Of a stretch of DNA of 64,000 bases, positions 7,702-17,205 are shown piece by piece. Location: the NCBI GenBank assembly GCA_963838835.1, contig CAWITA010000016.1, forward strand, positions 248,001 to 312,000, read 5' to 3'. The notes beneath the pieces were generated by a model. That model saw only the letters and a program-made list of their open reading frames with translations, searched no databases and was not told the origin of the DNA. The position numbers and the translations under genes were made by a program. Numbering within the stretch: position 1 is the first letter of the stretch; each line of letters begins with the position of its first letter. The DNA comes from Bog-473 sp963838835. Lineage in GTDB: Bacteria; Actinomycetota; Acidimicrobiia; Acidimicrobiales; RAAP-2.

Positions 7702-8937
7702 GTGATCCGAGCAAAGTCTGTGGCTGCGGTGCTGGCGAGCTCGTTGGCCATGGCCTCGTTCGTGATGTCCACGACGGCTGAAGCTAGCACGCCCGGCGTC
7801 ACTGCGAACACGATCACTCTGGGCCTCATCACCGAGCTCACGGGGCCCGGAGCCGTACCCGGCACGGGCATGGTCCAATCGGCCGAAGCGCGCATCGATC
7901 AGCAAAACGCTGAAGGTGGCGTCGACGGGCGCAAGATCAAGCTCATCGTCGAGGACGACCAGACGAACCCCGAAGCAGACAAAACGGCCACAGGCATTCT
8001 CATCTCCAAGGGAGTCTTCGGGGTGATCGACGACAGCGCCGTCACCTTCGGTGGCTACCAATTGCTCCAACAGGCTGGAGTGCCCGTTACCGGAGGTGGC
8101 TACGACGGGCCGGAGTGGTTCGAGCAGCCGAATACGAACATGTTCAGCATCTCTGGTCCTGCTGATGCGAAGGATCCGCAGTACGACAACGCCTCTGTCT
8201 TCGCCAAGGACCACGGCGGCACGAAGTGCGCTTCGGTGGGTTACGGCATCTCGCCTTCCTCCCAGGCCTCCGCGACCGGATTCATGCTGTCTTGCGAACG
8301 CGAGGGGCTCCAGAAATCGTTCCTGGACACGACGGTGCCGTTCGGGACCCTCGACGTGACCTCACTCGTGCTGCAGATCAAGGACAGCGGCGCGAACGTC
8401 CTGTGGCTGCCCCTCGACGGAAACACCAATTCCGCCATCATGACGGGCCTCGCTCAGGCAGGCGCCAAGATAAAGGTGATCATCAATGCCACGGGCTACG
8501 GGCAGCAGCTGCTGAACGACACCAACGCCGTTCCCGACGCCCAGGGTGCTTGGTTCCTCGTTGAAGGTGTCCCCGTCGAGTTTGAAACCCCAGCGACCAA
8601 AGCCTTCCAGGCGGCGCTGGCCAAGTACGCTCACTTCACTGGCGTCCCTGATTTCACTTGGTACGAGGGATGGGGTGGTGCCGATCTCATGATCAAGGGC
8701 CTAGAGCTTGCTGGCAAAAACCCAACCCAGAGCGCGTTCATCGCGGGCCTCCACAAGGTCACGGACTACAGCGCGAACGGGATGTTCGGTGCGGTGAACT
8801 TCTCACTTAGTGACTTCGGCAAAGCACCAAAGACCCTCTGCGAGGACCTCGTCCAGCTCAAGGGTGATGCGTACGTTCACCCGACCCAGGTGTGTGGCGC
8901 ACTCCTGCCGAACTCCGACCAGCTCCCGAGCGCATGA
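7702..8937 (+). CDS. ABC-type substrate-binding protein (branched-chain amino acid/amide family)
   Basis: A 411-residue Peripla_BP_6/LivK-like protein. GTG 7702 starts a signal peptide (AAVLASSLAMASFVMS, cleavage near TAEAS). The mature part begins with the family opening GVTANTITLGLITELTGPG, followed by ARIDQQNAEGGVDGRKIKLI and lobe motifs with GGYDGPEWFEQP. No permease or ATPase gene lies nearby, so it is an orphan receptor that either borrows a remote transporter or acts as a sensor. The ligand is unknown; amino acids, amides and aromatic acids are all possible in this family. Confidence 0.85.
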   Translation: MIRAKSVAAVLASSLAMASFVMSTTAEASTPGVTANTITLGLITELTGPGAVPGTGMVQSAEARIDQQNAEGGVDGRKIKLIVEDDQTNPEADKTATGILISKGVFGVIDDSAVTFGGYQLLQQAGVPVTGGGYDGPEWFEQPNTNMFSISGPADAKDPQYDNASVFAKDHGGTKCASVGYGISPSSQASATGFMLSCEREGLQKSFLDTTVPFGTLDVTSLVLQIKDSGANVLWLPLDGNTNSAIMTGLAQAGAKIKVIINATGYGQQLLNDTNAVPDAQGAWFLVEGVPVEFETPATKAFQAALAKYAHFTGVPDFTWYEGWGGADLMIKGLELAGKNPTQSAFIAGLHKVTDYSANGMFGAVNFSLSDFGKAPKTLCEDLVQLKGDAYVHPTQVCGALLPNSDQLPSA

Positions 8938-9222
8938 CGGGAGTAAGCGATGGTAAGGAGCATCGACGATCCTGGGCGTCGACTGCGTTACATCCTTTGA
9001 CGGAATCAGGATCAACAAACGGGGCGCCGGACTGAGGAGCCCGTGACCGGGGTGCTCTCCGTCTGCTCGATCAGCTGGCCGAGGCCGTCCCGACGATCGG
9101 CTTGTTGAGGGGTTTGCCACCCATGAGCCGTAGAAGTTGGCGTCGCCGGTGCGTTGACGATTGTCGGAACAAAAATCGGGTAGGTGTTTAGGTGCCTGGA
9201 AAGCAACAGGAGGCGAAGCGAG

Positions 9223-9630
9223 ATGAAGAAGTTGGTGTTGTTCGTCGGTGTGGGCATTGGATTCATCGTCGGCTCATGGGCCGGCCGAGGCCCGTATGAG
9301 CGGCTGAAGAGCGCCGTACGTGACGTCAAGAGGCGGCGCCAGGTCCAATCGACACTGCAGTCGGCTGCGGAGAGTGCAGCGGCTGTTCGGGATCCCACAC
9401 GTAACGCCATGAGGGAAGGCATTGATGAGGCGACGAACGCTGCCGCCTGGGCGATCGATCAGACCTCAAAGAAGATCAGCAACGAGGCGCCACAAGTTGC
9501 ATCGAATGTAAGCGCTAGTCCTGCGCCGTCGATCACGAGGAAGGAACTCTACGAAGAGGCTCGGGAGGCAGGCATTGCCGGCCGGTCGAGCATGAGCAAG
9601 GTTGAGTTGCAGCAGGCGCTGAACGAGTGA
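9223..9630 (+). CDS. YtxH-like membrane protein with Rho-N/SAP-like tail
   Basis: ATG 9223 follows an excellent AGGAGG at 9208-9213. The 135-residue product has an N-terminal membrane segment (KLVLFVGVGIGFIVGSWAG), a basic helical YtxH-like stretch (residues ~25-60) and a C-terminal helical motif, TRKELYEEAREAGIAGRSSM followed by SKVELQQALNE. This resembles the Rho termination factor N-terminal (SAP-like) nucleic-acid-binding fold. An N-terminal anchor with a putative nucleic-acid-binding end suggests a membrane-tethered envelope or nucleoid protein. The function is inferred only. Confidence 0.65.
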   Translation: MKKLVLFVGVGIGFIVGSWAGRGPYERLKSAVRDVKRRRQVQSTLQSAAESAAAVRDPTRNAMREGIDEATNAAAWAIDQTSKKISNEAPQVASNVSASPAPSITRKELYEEAREAGIAGRSSMSKVELQQALNE

Positions 9631-9932
9631 GATGGGGTTTGAGACCGGACCCGAGAAGCGGCCTTGCTTAATGTAGAAACCGGTGATCAAGGTATTGCTC
9701 AGCCTGCTTTTTCTAGATCCCCTTCCTCGCGGTCCTCATCAAGAAAGGGCCCGTCTCTCGAGCTGCTTCGGCCCTTTCTCATTCAGCTGCGCGGTCACAT
9801 TCCCGGCGTAGCTGTGGCATCTCTCGGGTGGACGCAGACTGACCACGTCTTCGGCCCGTCGTCCTTGCCGCCAGAACGAATCGGAAAGCGAATACTAGGA
9901 TTCGGCTCGCCTGCCCGAGCAGCGATGGGTCA
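9631..9932. other. Intergenic region with one hairpin
   Basis: About 300 bases. Apart from the hairpin at 9742-9779, nothing stands out. A 90-residue open frame (9664-9936) has low-complexity composition and no domain, and I do not call it a gene. Confidence 0.4.
9742..9779 (+). terminator. Perfect 10-bp inverted repeat, terminator-like
   Basis: AGAAAGGGCC (9742-9751) and GGCCCTTTCT (9770-9779) form a perfect 10-base stem around an 18-base loop, ending in CTTTCTC. It lies 110 bases after the YtxH-like gene and 150 bases before the permease gene. It could be a terminator of the former or a regulatory hairpin of the latter. Confidence 0.5.
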
Positions 9933-11108
9933 GTGACGGCTTTCTCCAGAATGGTGCGGCGTCAGCAGTTCGGCCTTCGAACCGAGTCCCGCCTTGGATG
10001 GGTTCTGGCCGGGGTTGGTCTTGCAGGGTTAATTGCTGCTGTCACCGTTCGACCTGGCGACTCATGGGCGGCGACCTCCCAGGTGTGGACACCCTTCGTT
10101 CTGGTCGCAGGGCTGCTTCTGATCGGTCTGGTGGCAGCCGACGACGGGCTGTTCGCCGCCGTCGGGCATCGGCTGGCGAAGACGGCACGAACCGGCAGTC
10201 TCATTTTTCTAGGTGCCACCGCGATGGTCGGCCTCGTGACGGCGCTGCTCAACCTCGATACAGCCGTGGCTTTTCTCACGCCTGTCCTCGTCTACACGGC
10301 ACGGAGTCGGGGCGAGGGCGAAGCCCCTCTCCTCTACGGATGTCTGATGTTGGCGAACGCCGGTTCGTTGTTCTTGCCGGGATCCAATCTCACCAACCTC
10401 ATTGTCCTCGGCCGCCTGCACCTCACAGGCGGACAGTTTTTCGTCCGTATGTTGGCCCCCGGGCTGGCAGCCTTGCTGGTTACTGCTGCGGTCGTCGCGG
10501 CGTTTGAGCACAAGGCGCTGCGGGTCCGAAGTGAAGATCTGTCGCGACCTGAGCGTCCCGTGCTGGGCCTCGGTCTGTGGGCAGTCGTTTTAGCGGCTCT
10601 GGCGATCATCCTGCTTCGCTCCCCGGCACTCCCCGTGGCGGCGATCGGGTTCGTCGCCATCGGGGTGCGCATTGCAACTGGCAGAGAGCGACTCGGGCGT
10701 GCGGTCCAGGTGCTCGGCTTGCCGGTGCTGATCGGCCTATTCGGAGTCGCCGTGGCCTTGGGAACCCTGGGACGGACCTGGACCGGGCCGGCACGACTAC
10801 TCCTGCATCTCGACGCGTGGGGCACAGCCGTTGTGGCCGCGATGGCCGCCGTGCTGATCAACAACCTTCCGGCGGCCTCGCTTCTCGCCGCCCACCGGCC
10901 GCCGCACCCTTACGCCTTGCTTGTCGGCCTCAACATTGGACCGAACCTGGCCGTCTCGGGATCGCTGGCCTGGTTCCTCTGGCTCCGGTCCGCTCGGGGG
11001 GCGGGAGCACAGCCGTCTTTGGCCACCGCGAGTCGATTCGGCATCGTATCGGTGCCCCTCTCGCTCGCGGCTGCCGTGGGGCTGCTCGTGCTCGAGGGAA
11101 CACACTAA
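9933..11108 (+). CDS. ArsB/NhaD-type (ion transporter superfamily) permease
   Basis: A 391-residue integral membrane protein with about 11 hydrophobic segments. Two family hallmarks are clear: the first-half re-entrant motif around ALLNLDTAVAFLTPVLVY, with NAGSLFLPGSNLTNLIVLG, and the second-half repeat VLINNLPAASLLAAH with LLVGLNIGPNLAVSGSLAW. This pattern fits the ArsB/CitMHS branch (arsenite efflux or Na+/H+ and organic anion exchange). No arsR or arsC gene is nearby, so the substrate is open. GTG at 9933 gives the full length; an ATG at 9951 is an alternative. Confidence 0.8.
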   Translation: MTAFSRMVRRQQFGLRTESRLGWVLAGVGLAGLIAAVTVRPGDSWAATSQVWTPFVLVAGLLLIGLVAADDGLFAAVGHRLAKTARTGSLIFLGATAMVGLVTALLNLDTAVAFLTPVLVYTARSRGEGEAPLLYGCLMLANAGSLFLPGSNLTNLIVLGRLHLTGGQFFVRMLAPGLAALLVTAAVVAAFEHKALRVRSEDLSRPERPVLGLGLWAVVLAALAIILLRSPALPVAAIGFVAIGVRIATGRERLGRAVQVLGLPVLIGLFGVAVALGTLGRTWTGPARLLLHLDAWGTAVVAAMAAVLINNLPAASLLAAHRPPHPYALLVGLNIGPNLAVSGSLAWFLWLRSARGAGAQPSLATASRFGIVSVPLSLAAAVGLLVLEGTH

Positions 11109-11795
11109 GAGGCCCGGGCCCAACCCCACCGGTCTCGTCCCACGCTTGCGAAGTGAGACGTTGTTGCGCCCCAGTCTCCGAGCAATCCGCTCGACCGGCG
11201 CCCCGGACTAGTGCATGTCGCGCTGGGTGCTGAGGTCGGCCGGTCACGGTGACCGCCATCCGTTCGGGACAAGGACGTGACGCCGGTCCCGGTGATGGTC
11301 ACCGAATGCACCTGACAGCCGGGCACGCACTAGACGAGACCGCCTCCTCGGTGGGCGTCGGCGAAGCGGCCGGCCTCGAACCCGGTCTCCCCAGCGGCGC
11401 CCCCGTGGATGCCACCGCCGCCGTCACAAACGGGCCGATCGGTCCCGTCTGGCGCTCCCACCGGAGGTTGCGGTGATCCCAGCCGGGGGGACCACGCGGC
11501 ATTGGTGGGGAGATAGTTGCCGGCGAATCGCCCATGATCCGGCCGATGACCAGCGTGACCCCTGCAAGACTTATAAAGGTCAGCTAGAGGTTGATCCCCT
11601 GTCACCACGAAGACACCGGGGGAGGCTGTCCCCATTGGCGTAAGGCGTCACCCGGACAATACTCACTCCCAGGCGCAGTCAGGCTGACAGAACGGGACTT
11701 GGGAGAGAAGATAAGCGGCTCGTTTGAAACGAGAATGACAGTCGCCAAACCAACCAAACAGCGCTGAGTCACGGGACACGGCAGACGGCGCGCAC
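11109..11795. other. Intergenic region with palindromes
   Basis: Nearly 700 bases with no convincing gene on either strand. A perfect inverted repeat GGTCACGGTGACC sits at 11242-11254, and a related GGTCACCG occurs about 45 bases later; this could be an operator. The downstream part leads to a strong ribosome site, AAGGAGG, at 11796-11802. Confidence 0.4.
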
Positions 11796-11810
11796 AAGGA
11801 GGCGACGGCT

Positions 11811-13819
11811 ATGGCATCGGATCAATCGGGTCGAATCTGACGAGACATGCCAGACGCAGGGGTGGGCGGAACCGGTCGGTATTCGGACGGGGTCGACGCC
11901 CCATAGGGGGTCTACGCGCGACGGGATCGGTCATCGTCGCTTCTGCGGCAATTGCCATCGCCATGCTTCCTCTGGCATCCCCGGCGTCGGCGCAGGGTAC
12001 CTGGACGGTGACACTTGGCGCGCCGAGCGGCGCCACTACCACTGGGTTCGTCGCGAACGGGACCGTCACACCGGATGGGGAGTCCGGTTTTGCCCAGGTT
12101 GTCTACGAGCCGTCCGGGACCCCGATCACTTCGAGCAGCCCGACCGCCGGACTCGTAACGTTCAATGCAGGAGTGACAACGCCGCAAGCCGTGTCGATCG
12201 CGGTCGATCAGCTTACGCCGAATACCTCCTACACCTACGAGTTGCAGGCAACAGAGGACGACAACGACGCCATCTTCAGCAGTGCTCCAGGCACTTTCTC
12301 CACGACGGCATCGCCCACTGGCCCAGGCGTGCCCATCAATCCCCCCAACAACCCGTCTGCCAACGGGATCTTCGGCCAATGCTCTGGCGACCCCGCTTGC
12401 GTGAACGACATGAACGGCGTCCGCGCCGCGCAGGAGCAACTCCCCCCGCTGGCGCTTCCGACCAACTGGTCGACGCTCACCGGCCCCGAGCAGATGTTCG
12501 TCTGGACCGATCTCGAGCGCACCAGCCGAGCCGAAGTGGCGATCCCCAATCTCGTCAACACCTACAACGCCGCCGTCCAAACGGGCCTTGCCAACGACGC
12601 GGATCCGAGCCTGAGCGATCTTCCCGGCAATGCCGGGTCGATATGGGCGGGCGCCTATGCGACGGTGCTCGGCGCCATGTACGGCTGGCTCTACGACGAC
12701 GGCCCGGGCGGGGAAAATGAAGGCTGCACGGGGACTGACATGTCAGGGTGCTGGGGCCACCGCGACAACGTCCTCGCCGACGCAAATACCTACGGCAACC
12801 CCACGGAGATGGACGCGGGCGTCGGCACCGACAGCAGCGGTAATGGCGACTACGACGCGATCTTCGTCGTCAACCCCAACGCGACGGCGCCGGCCGACAT
12901 CGTCTTCACGTGGGCAGAGGAGCAACCGTTCCTCGCGGGATCCACCTCCGCCCCAAGCATCTCGGGCGTGACGCTCACTGGCACGCCCGCCGCGCCGACG
13001 GTGGCCGTCACCGGATCGAACTTCGGCTCCGCCCCGCCCACTGCCACCCCGGAGACGTGCCAGGCCGGCGACACCGGTAATGACTACGGCATCGGCGGCC
13101 TCGAGTTCCAAGACTTGACCGAAGGCTGGGGAGCCGGTGAATCAGGCGACTGCATCGGGTTGCTCCTGACCTCATGGAGCAGCACGAAGGTCGTCTTCGC
13201 CTTCGGCAACGAGTACGCCAACTACGGGCCGATCAAAGCCGGGGACCAGATCGAAGTGACCCTGCAGGGTGCTACCGATACTGTCCTTGCGTCCTTCACC
13301 GCGGCCCCCACGGTCTCGTCCGTCAGTCCCCGTTCTGGCCCGACGACCGGCGGCACGCTCGTCACCATCACCGGCACGAACCTCACCGGAGCCACAACGG
13401 TGCTGTTCGGGACCGTCGCCGGTACGAACCTCAAGGTGGTCTCTGCGACCAAGATCACTGTTGATTCCGCGGCGGAGTCAGCAGGCCTCCGCAACGTTCT
13501 CGTGGAGACACCGGGAGGCAAGAGCGCGGCCCACGAAGCCGACTGGTTCACCTACGTCACACCCCCGACCGTGACGAAGGTCTCGCCCCGCTCGGGCCCG
13601 ACAACGGGGGGCACGCTCGTCACCATCACCGGCACGAATTTCACCGGAGCCACCACGGTGCTGTTCGGGACCGTCGCCGGCACGAACCTCAAGGTGGTCT
13701 CTGCGACCGAGATCACCGTCGATTCCTCGGCGGAGTCAGCAGGGCTCCGCAACGTCCTCGTGAAGACACCGGGAGGCAAGAGCGCAGCCAGCGAAGCCGA
13801 CTGGTTCACCTACTCGTGA
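11811..13819 (+). CDS. Secreted TIG/IPT-repeat protein (apparent N-terminal frameshift)
   Basis: A ~665-residue secreted protein. AAGGAGG at 11796-11802 points to ATG 11811, but that frame stops after 9 codons. The adjacent frame carries a perfect signal peptide (basic RRPIGGLR, hydrophobic SVIVASAAIAIAMLPLA, cleavage at SPASAQ), so one base appears missing near 11838. Mature parts: a fibronectin-like N-terminal region, a central ~150-residue module (NWSTLTGPEQMFVWTDLERT, then SGCWGHRDNVL) faintly like CAP/SCP domains, an immunoglobulin-like module, and two TIG/IPT domains of 86 residues at the C-terminus. It is probably an exported adhesin or cell-surface protein. Confidence 0.7.
13303..13818 (+). 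repeat. Two tandem 258-bp units encoding TIG domains
   Basis: The 3' end of the secreted protein gene holds two direct repeats with an offset of exactly 258 bases (86 codons). For example, GTCACCATCACCGGCACGAA starts at 13361 and again at 13619. The copies are nearly identical at the DNA level, including GTGCTGTTCGGGACCGTCGC in both, so the duplication is recent or kept homogeneous by gene conversion. The number of units could vary between strains. Confidence 0.85.
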
Positions 13820-14040
13820 CGGGCGAGGAGTCGTTCGCCGTCGTCTTCCTCTCACACGTGCCAGTTCTGACGACGAGAGACGAATGGAGGCCCGATGATG
13901 ATCGACATTTGCCTTCCCAAGACGCCTGGCCATGACTGACGAACAGTGCAGGTCGATCGAGAGAGAATGAGAGGCGGTAGTCCACTCGCGGGTCTCAAGC
14001 GTCACGAGCCTTCGTGAGCGCGTCAGACTGAGGAGGACCG

Positions 14041-14511
14041 ATGGACAGTGATGCCGAGGCCGCAGTCGGCCGCCTGATCGACAAGGACCAGATAATCGAT
14101 CTCGTCCATCGCTATTCGTATTGCGTCGATCACAGGCTCTACGACGAAGCCGTTGAACTGTTCACCGAGACCTGTGTGGTCGATTACGGACCGGGGATCC
14201 CGCCCGCCCGATCGAAGGCCGATCTCCGGAGGATGTTCGGAAAATCCGGTCCCGGATTTGCGGCAACAAGTCATCACAATGCGAACGTCCTCGTGATGTT
14301 TGCGGATCAAGATCATGCATCCGTCCGCACGTCCGTGTATGCCTGGCATCAGCGGGCCGACGGCGTGACACCTCGTGTCTGGGGCTATTACCACGACACA
14401 GTTGTCCGCTGTCCCGATGGATGGCGCATCGCCGAGCGACAGCTTCGGACCCTAGGGACCCAGCATTGGAACATGGAGATGCATTCGGCGCTTGACGGCG
14501 AAGCTCGGTAG
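14041..14511 (+). CDS. SnoaL-like (NTF2 fold) protein
   Basis: A 156-residue protein with the SnoaL_4 pattern of polyketide cyclases, ring-hydroxylating dioxygenase small subunits and limonene-epoxide hydrolases. It has an N-terminal helix IIDLVHRYSYCVDHRLYDEA, the strand LFTETCVVDYGPG, a central TSHHNANVLV and a C-terminal WGYYHDTVVRCPDGWRIAER. GAGGAGG stands just before the ATG at 14041. It stands upstream of a hydrolase gene. The substrate is unknown. Confidence 0.8.
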   Translation: MDSDAEAAVGRLIDKDQIIDLVHRYSYCVDHRLYDEAVELFTETCVVDYGPGIPPARSKADLRRMFGKSGPGFAATSHHNANVLVMFADQDHASVRTSVYAWHQRADGVTPRVWGYYHDTVVRCPDGWRIAERQLRTLGTQHWNMEMHSALDGEAR

Positions 14512-14703
14512 TCGCCACCCCTCATCCGCGGCCCGTTCTCCACCCGATCAGTTGGAACCATGGTGTCGAGTCTGAGTTGGCTGTCGGGTACCCCCGTTTG
14601 CCAATCGGGATGGTGGGACGTTTCGGTACCATGGGCTGCGTCGAATCCGGGCGGTATGCGGCGATCTTCGGCCCGACATTCAGTGTGCTTAACATCTGCG
14701 GAA

Positions 14704-15555
14704 GTGGCGGACTTCAAGACCTCGGACAACGTCCGACTCCGGTACCACGTCCGGGGCAACGGACCTCCACTCCTGGCTTGCCAGGGCGGGCCCGCCAACA
14801 TCTCGGACACCTTGGCCGACACCCTCGTGCCACTTGAGGAGGCATACACGCTGGTGTACCACGACTATCGGGGAAGCGGGCGCTCAGAAGTCGCGCCGAG
14901 TGGCACCTACACCTACGAGCGGATTGCCGACGATCTAGACGAGCTACGGCACCACCTCGGGTATGGCCGCGTCAGCCTGCTGGCCCACTCGATGGGCGGC
15001 TTCATTGGACTCAACTACGGTCTGCGCCACCCTGACGCGTGCGCCGGCATGGTCTTGGTCGGCACGACCCCCACCGGTGATCCGGCCAAGATCGCTGTAC
15101 CCGCACTTCGTGCCCTTGGTCCGACCCGTACGGCCAAGGTTCTTGTCTTGGCTTCGTGGTATTTAGCTGCTTGGTCTTGGCGCTCGGAATCGAAAGACAG
15201 GCACGCCGCCCGTTACGCGGCCATGGCCGTCACTCAAGAGGGGATACCCGCTGTCCGCAAGAAAGTAAAAGCCACCATGACAGCACTGCCCGTTCCAAAT
15301 GACAACGTGCCGCAACTCGAGCGTGCGTTCGCTCGGACGGATCTGACGGACCGACTCCATGAGATCCGCTGTCCCGCTCTGGTTCTCTACGGCCAGCGCG
15401 ACGCCGTCATGGTCGCGGGCGGCAAGATGCTGATGCAAGGGCTTCGCAACGCAAGGCGAGTTTGTCTTCCAGACGTCGGCCACGAACCCTTTATCGAGGA
15501 CCCAAGCGGGGCTTTCCCGCCCGTTCGTGAGTTCCTTGCCTCGCTGCAGTTCTGA
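14704..15555 (+). CDS. Alpha/beta hydrolase (prolyl aminopeptidase-like)
   Basis: A ~283-residue alpha/beta-hydrolase. The nucleophile elbow is LLAHSMGGFIGLNYG (Ser in AHSMGG), the oxyanion region is LLACQGGPAN, and DYRGSGRSE follows. The acid lies near LYGQRDAVM and the catalytic His is in LPDVGHEPFIEDP. The gap between strands resembles prolyl iminopeptidase/hydrolase members. GTG 14704 is used because homology starts at VADFKTSDNVRLRYHV; GTG 14683 or ATG 14560 in the same frame are possible starts, none with a strong ribosome site. Confidence 0.8.
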   Translation: MADFKTSDNVRLRYHVRGNGPPLLACQGGPANISDTLADTLVPLEEAYTLVYHDYRGSGRSEVAPSGTYTYERIADDLDELRHHLGYGRVSLLAHSMGGFIGLNYGLRHPDACAGMVLVGTTPTGDPAKIAVPALRALGPTRTAKVLVLASWYLAAWSWRSESKDRHAARYAAMAVTQEGIPAVRKKVKATMTALPVPNDNVPQLERAFARTDLTDRLHEIRCPALVLYGQRDAVMVAGGKMLMQGLRNARRVCLPDVGHEPFIEDPSGAFPPVREFLASLQF

Positions 15556-15568
15556 CAATTGTTCCTCG

Positions 15569-15916
15569 TCAGTCCAGGTGTCCCCGTCCTGACCGGGGCA
15601 CTCCGGCACCATGGGAAAGTGGGTTTCCAGTCGACAACCTTGACTCGCTGGGCCGTAAACGCGGGAGGAATTCACCGATCGCTTTGGTTGTCCGACGTGG
15701 AGCGAGACGGCGCATTGTGCCGCTCGCCTCAGCCTCCTCTTCAGCCAGCCCGGTCTGGATCTTGCGTAGATTGGCCGCACACAATAAGACGGCCACGAAC
15801 ACGCTCTGGGGTGCAACGCCCCGGATCCGGCATCGCTCGGGATCGTCAACGGCCTCTCGGGCCCCTTCCTTGATGAAGCCGTTTATTTGGGCGAGCGGAC
15901 CCGGGTGAGGTGCGGC
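15569..15916 (-). pseudogene. Transposase C-terminal remnant
   Basis: A minus-strand frame of about 115 codons without its own start reads APHPGPLAQINGFIKEGARE, then a middle with RCRIRGVAPQSVF and VAVLLCAANLRKIQT, ending at 15569. This is the C-terminal signature I associate with an actinobacterial DDE-type transposase. The catalytic part is absent, and the frame runs into unrelated sequence before the neighbouring binding-protein gene. It is therefore a fragment of a decayed insertion sequence; no terminal inverted repeats are apparent. Confidence 0.5.
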
Positions 15917-15933
15917 ATAGGCTCTTCCGGGGA

Positions 15934-17205
15934 TTACGTGTCGGCTGCCGAGTTAGCGAAGTCCAACACATTCTTGGCCGGGTCGTACGTGACCTTGATG
16001 ACGGGGCCGAGGGGGTAGGACCGGTTGGGGCCGAACGAAACCGGTGACACGGCCCCCGGGATGGTCGCGTTGCGCAACCCGTAGCCCGCCTTCTCGAAAC
16101 TGGTCACGGTGACGTCCTTACCGGCAGCCTTGGCGATGGTGGTGAAGAGCGCCATGTTGATGCACGCCGACTCGACCGAATAGAAGGTCTGGTCCGAACC
16201 GCTGATCGGGTTGGTGGGTGGCGTGATCTCGTCGGACGGGTACGCCTTGCGGACGACTTGGTCGCAGCGTTGGACGAACGGGGTGTGCCAGATCTGGTAG
16301 TTCGACGGGACCGGACTCGAGGTCAGCACGCCGCGGAGGTATGTGGGGGAGATGGATGCCGCGAGCACCGCCGTTTCTATCGTGCCCTCGTTGGTGGCGA
16401 CGAACGGTGGGTGGTACGTGCTCTGGTTGGCCTGGAGCGCGTCGGGCCAGACGAGGGATCCTTCGCCGACGGCCACCACCTCGTTGACCCCGGACGACTG
16501 GAAGCGCTGCGCAATGATGTTGGCCTGCTGGTTGATGGCGGCCTGGTCACCCGATGGGCCCGAGTCAACCGCTGTTGCGACGACCGAGACGTGCAGGGAG
16601 CGCAAGGCCGATTCCACCACGTGGAGCTCGTCCTCGTCCGTCGTCTGCCCCGCGAAGATCCCGACCTTCTTTCGCTTGAATACGCCCTCGTTCGCAAACA
16701 CCTTGAGCTGCACAGGGTCGTAGGCCGCCTGCGGCGGTGTCAACGTGAAGTTCGGCGCGACGCCGGAGGCCGGGCCTTCCTGGTATGACCCCGAGATGGT
16801 CGGTACGCCTTGCTGGAGAAAGCAAGAAGGCTCGAAAGGTGCGATTGCGACGAAGATCATGTCGTCCTCATCCAGCTGGGTGCACGCCGTCGCCGCCGGT
16901 GCCGTGCCCACCGGGCTGACCGCCAGGAGGTAGGGCACAAGCTTGCGGCCGTCCACACCGCCGTGCGCGTTCAGATTGGCGATGATGGCGTTGTAGGCGT
17001 CGGGGTAGTTGCCCTGGTCGAGTGTGATGCCGAACTTCCTGATCGCCGAGAAATCGATGTAAGGGATGCCGATCCGGATTGTCGTGGCCGTGACGCCCTG
17101 ACCCGGAGGCCCGGCAGCTCCGACTGCTGGACCAACCCCGGCGCCGATGACCGCGCCGCTCACGAGAACTGTGCTCACCACGAACACGCGGGTGACCCTC
17201 CGCAC
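15934..17205 (-). CDS. ABC-type substrate-binding protein, second orphan
   Basis: A ~423-residue Peripla_BP_6-like protein. GTG 17205 is chosen because GGAGGAGG ends 5 bases upstream; an in-frame ATG at 17220 lies inside that site. The signal peptide has VRRVTRVFVVSTVLVSG and cleavage near AVGAAG. The mature part has the family opening GVTATTIRIGIPYI, then IIANLNAHGGVDGRKLVPYL, and EDDMIFVAIAPFEPSCFLQQ. No transport permease or ATPase is nearby. It belongs to the same broad family as the protein at 7702 but is clearly divergent from it, so it is not a recent duplicate. Confidence 0.85.
   Translation of the reverse strand: MRRVTRVFVVSTVLVSGAVIGAGVGPAVGAAGPPGQGVTATTIRIGIPYIDFSAIRKFGITLDQGNYPDAYNAIIANLNAHGGVDGRKLVPYLLAVSPVGTAPAATACTQLDEDDMIFVAIAPFEPSCFLQQGVPTISGSYQEGPASGVAPNFTLTPPQAAYDPVQLKVFANEGVFKRKKVGIFAGQTTDEDELHVVESALRSLHVSVVATAVDSGPSGDQAAINQQANIIAQRFQSSGVNEVVAVGEGSLVWPDALQANQSTYHPPFVATNEGTIETAVLAASISPTYLRGVLTSSPVPSNYQIWHTPFVQRCDQVVRKAYPSDEITPPTNPISGSDQTFYSVESACINMALFTTIAKAAGKDVTVTSFEKAGYGLRNATIPGAVSPVSFGPNRSYPLGPVIKVTYDPAKNVLDFANSAADT

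Noticed and set aside
9664..9936. Possible 90-residue gene before the permease
   Set aside because: Low-complexity Ser/Arg stretch, no ribosome site, and it would span the hairpin at 9742-9779.
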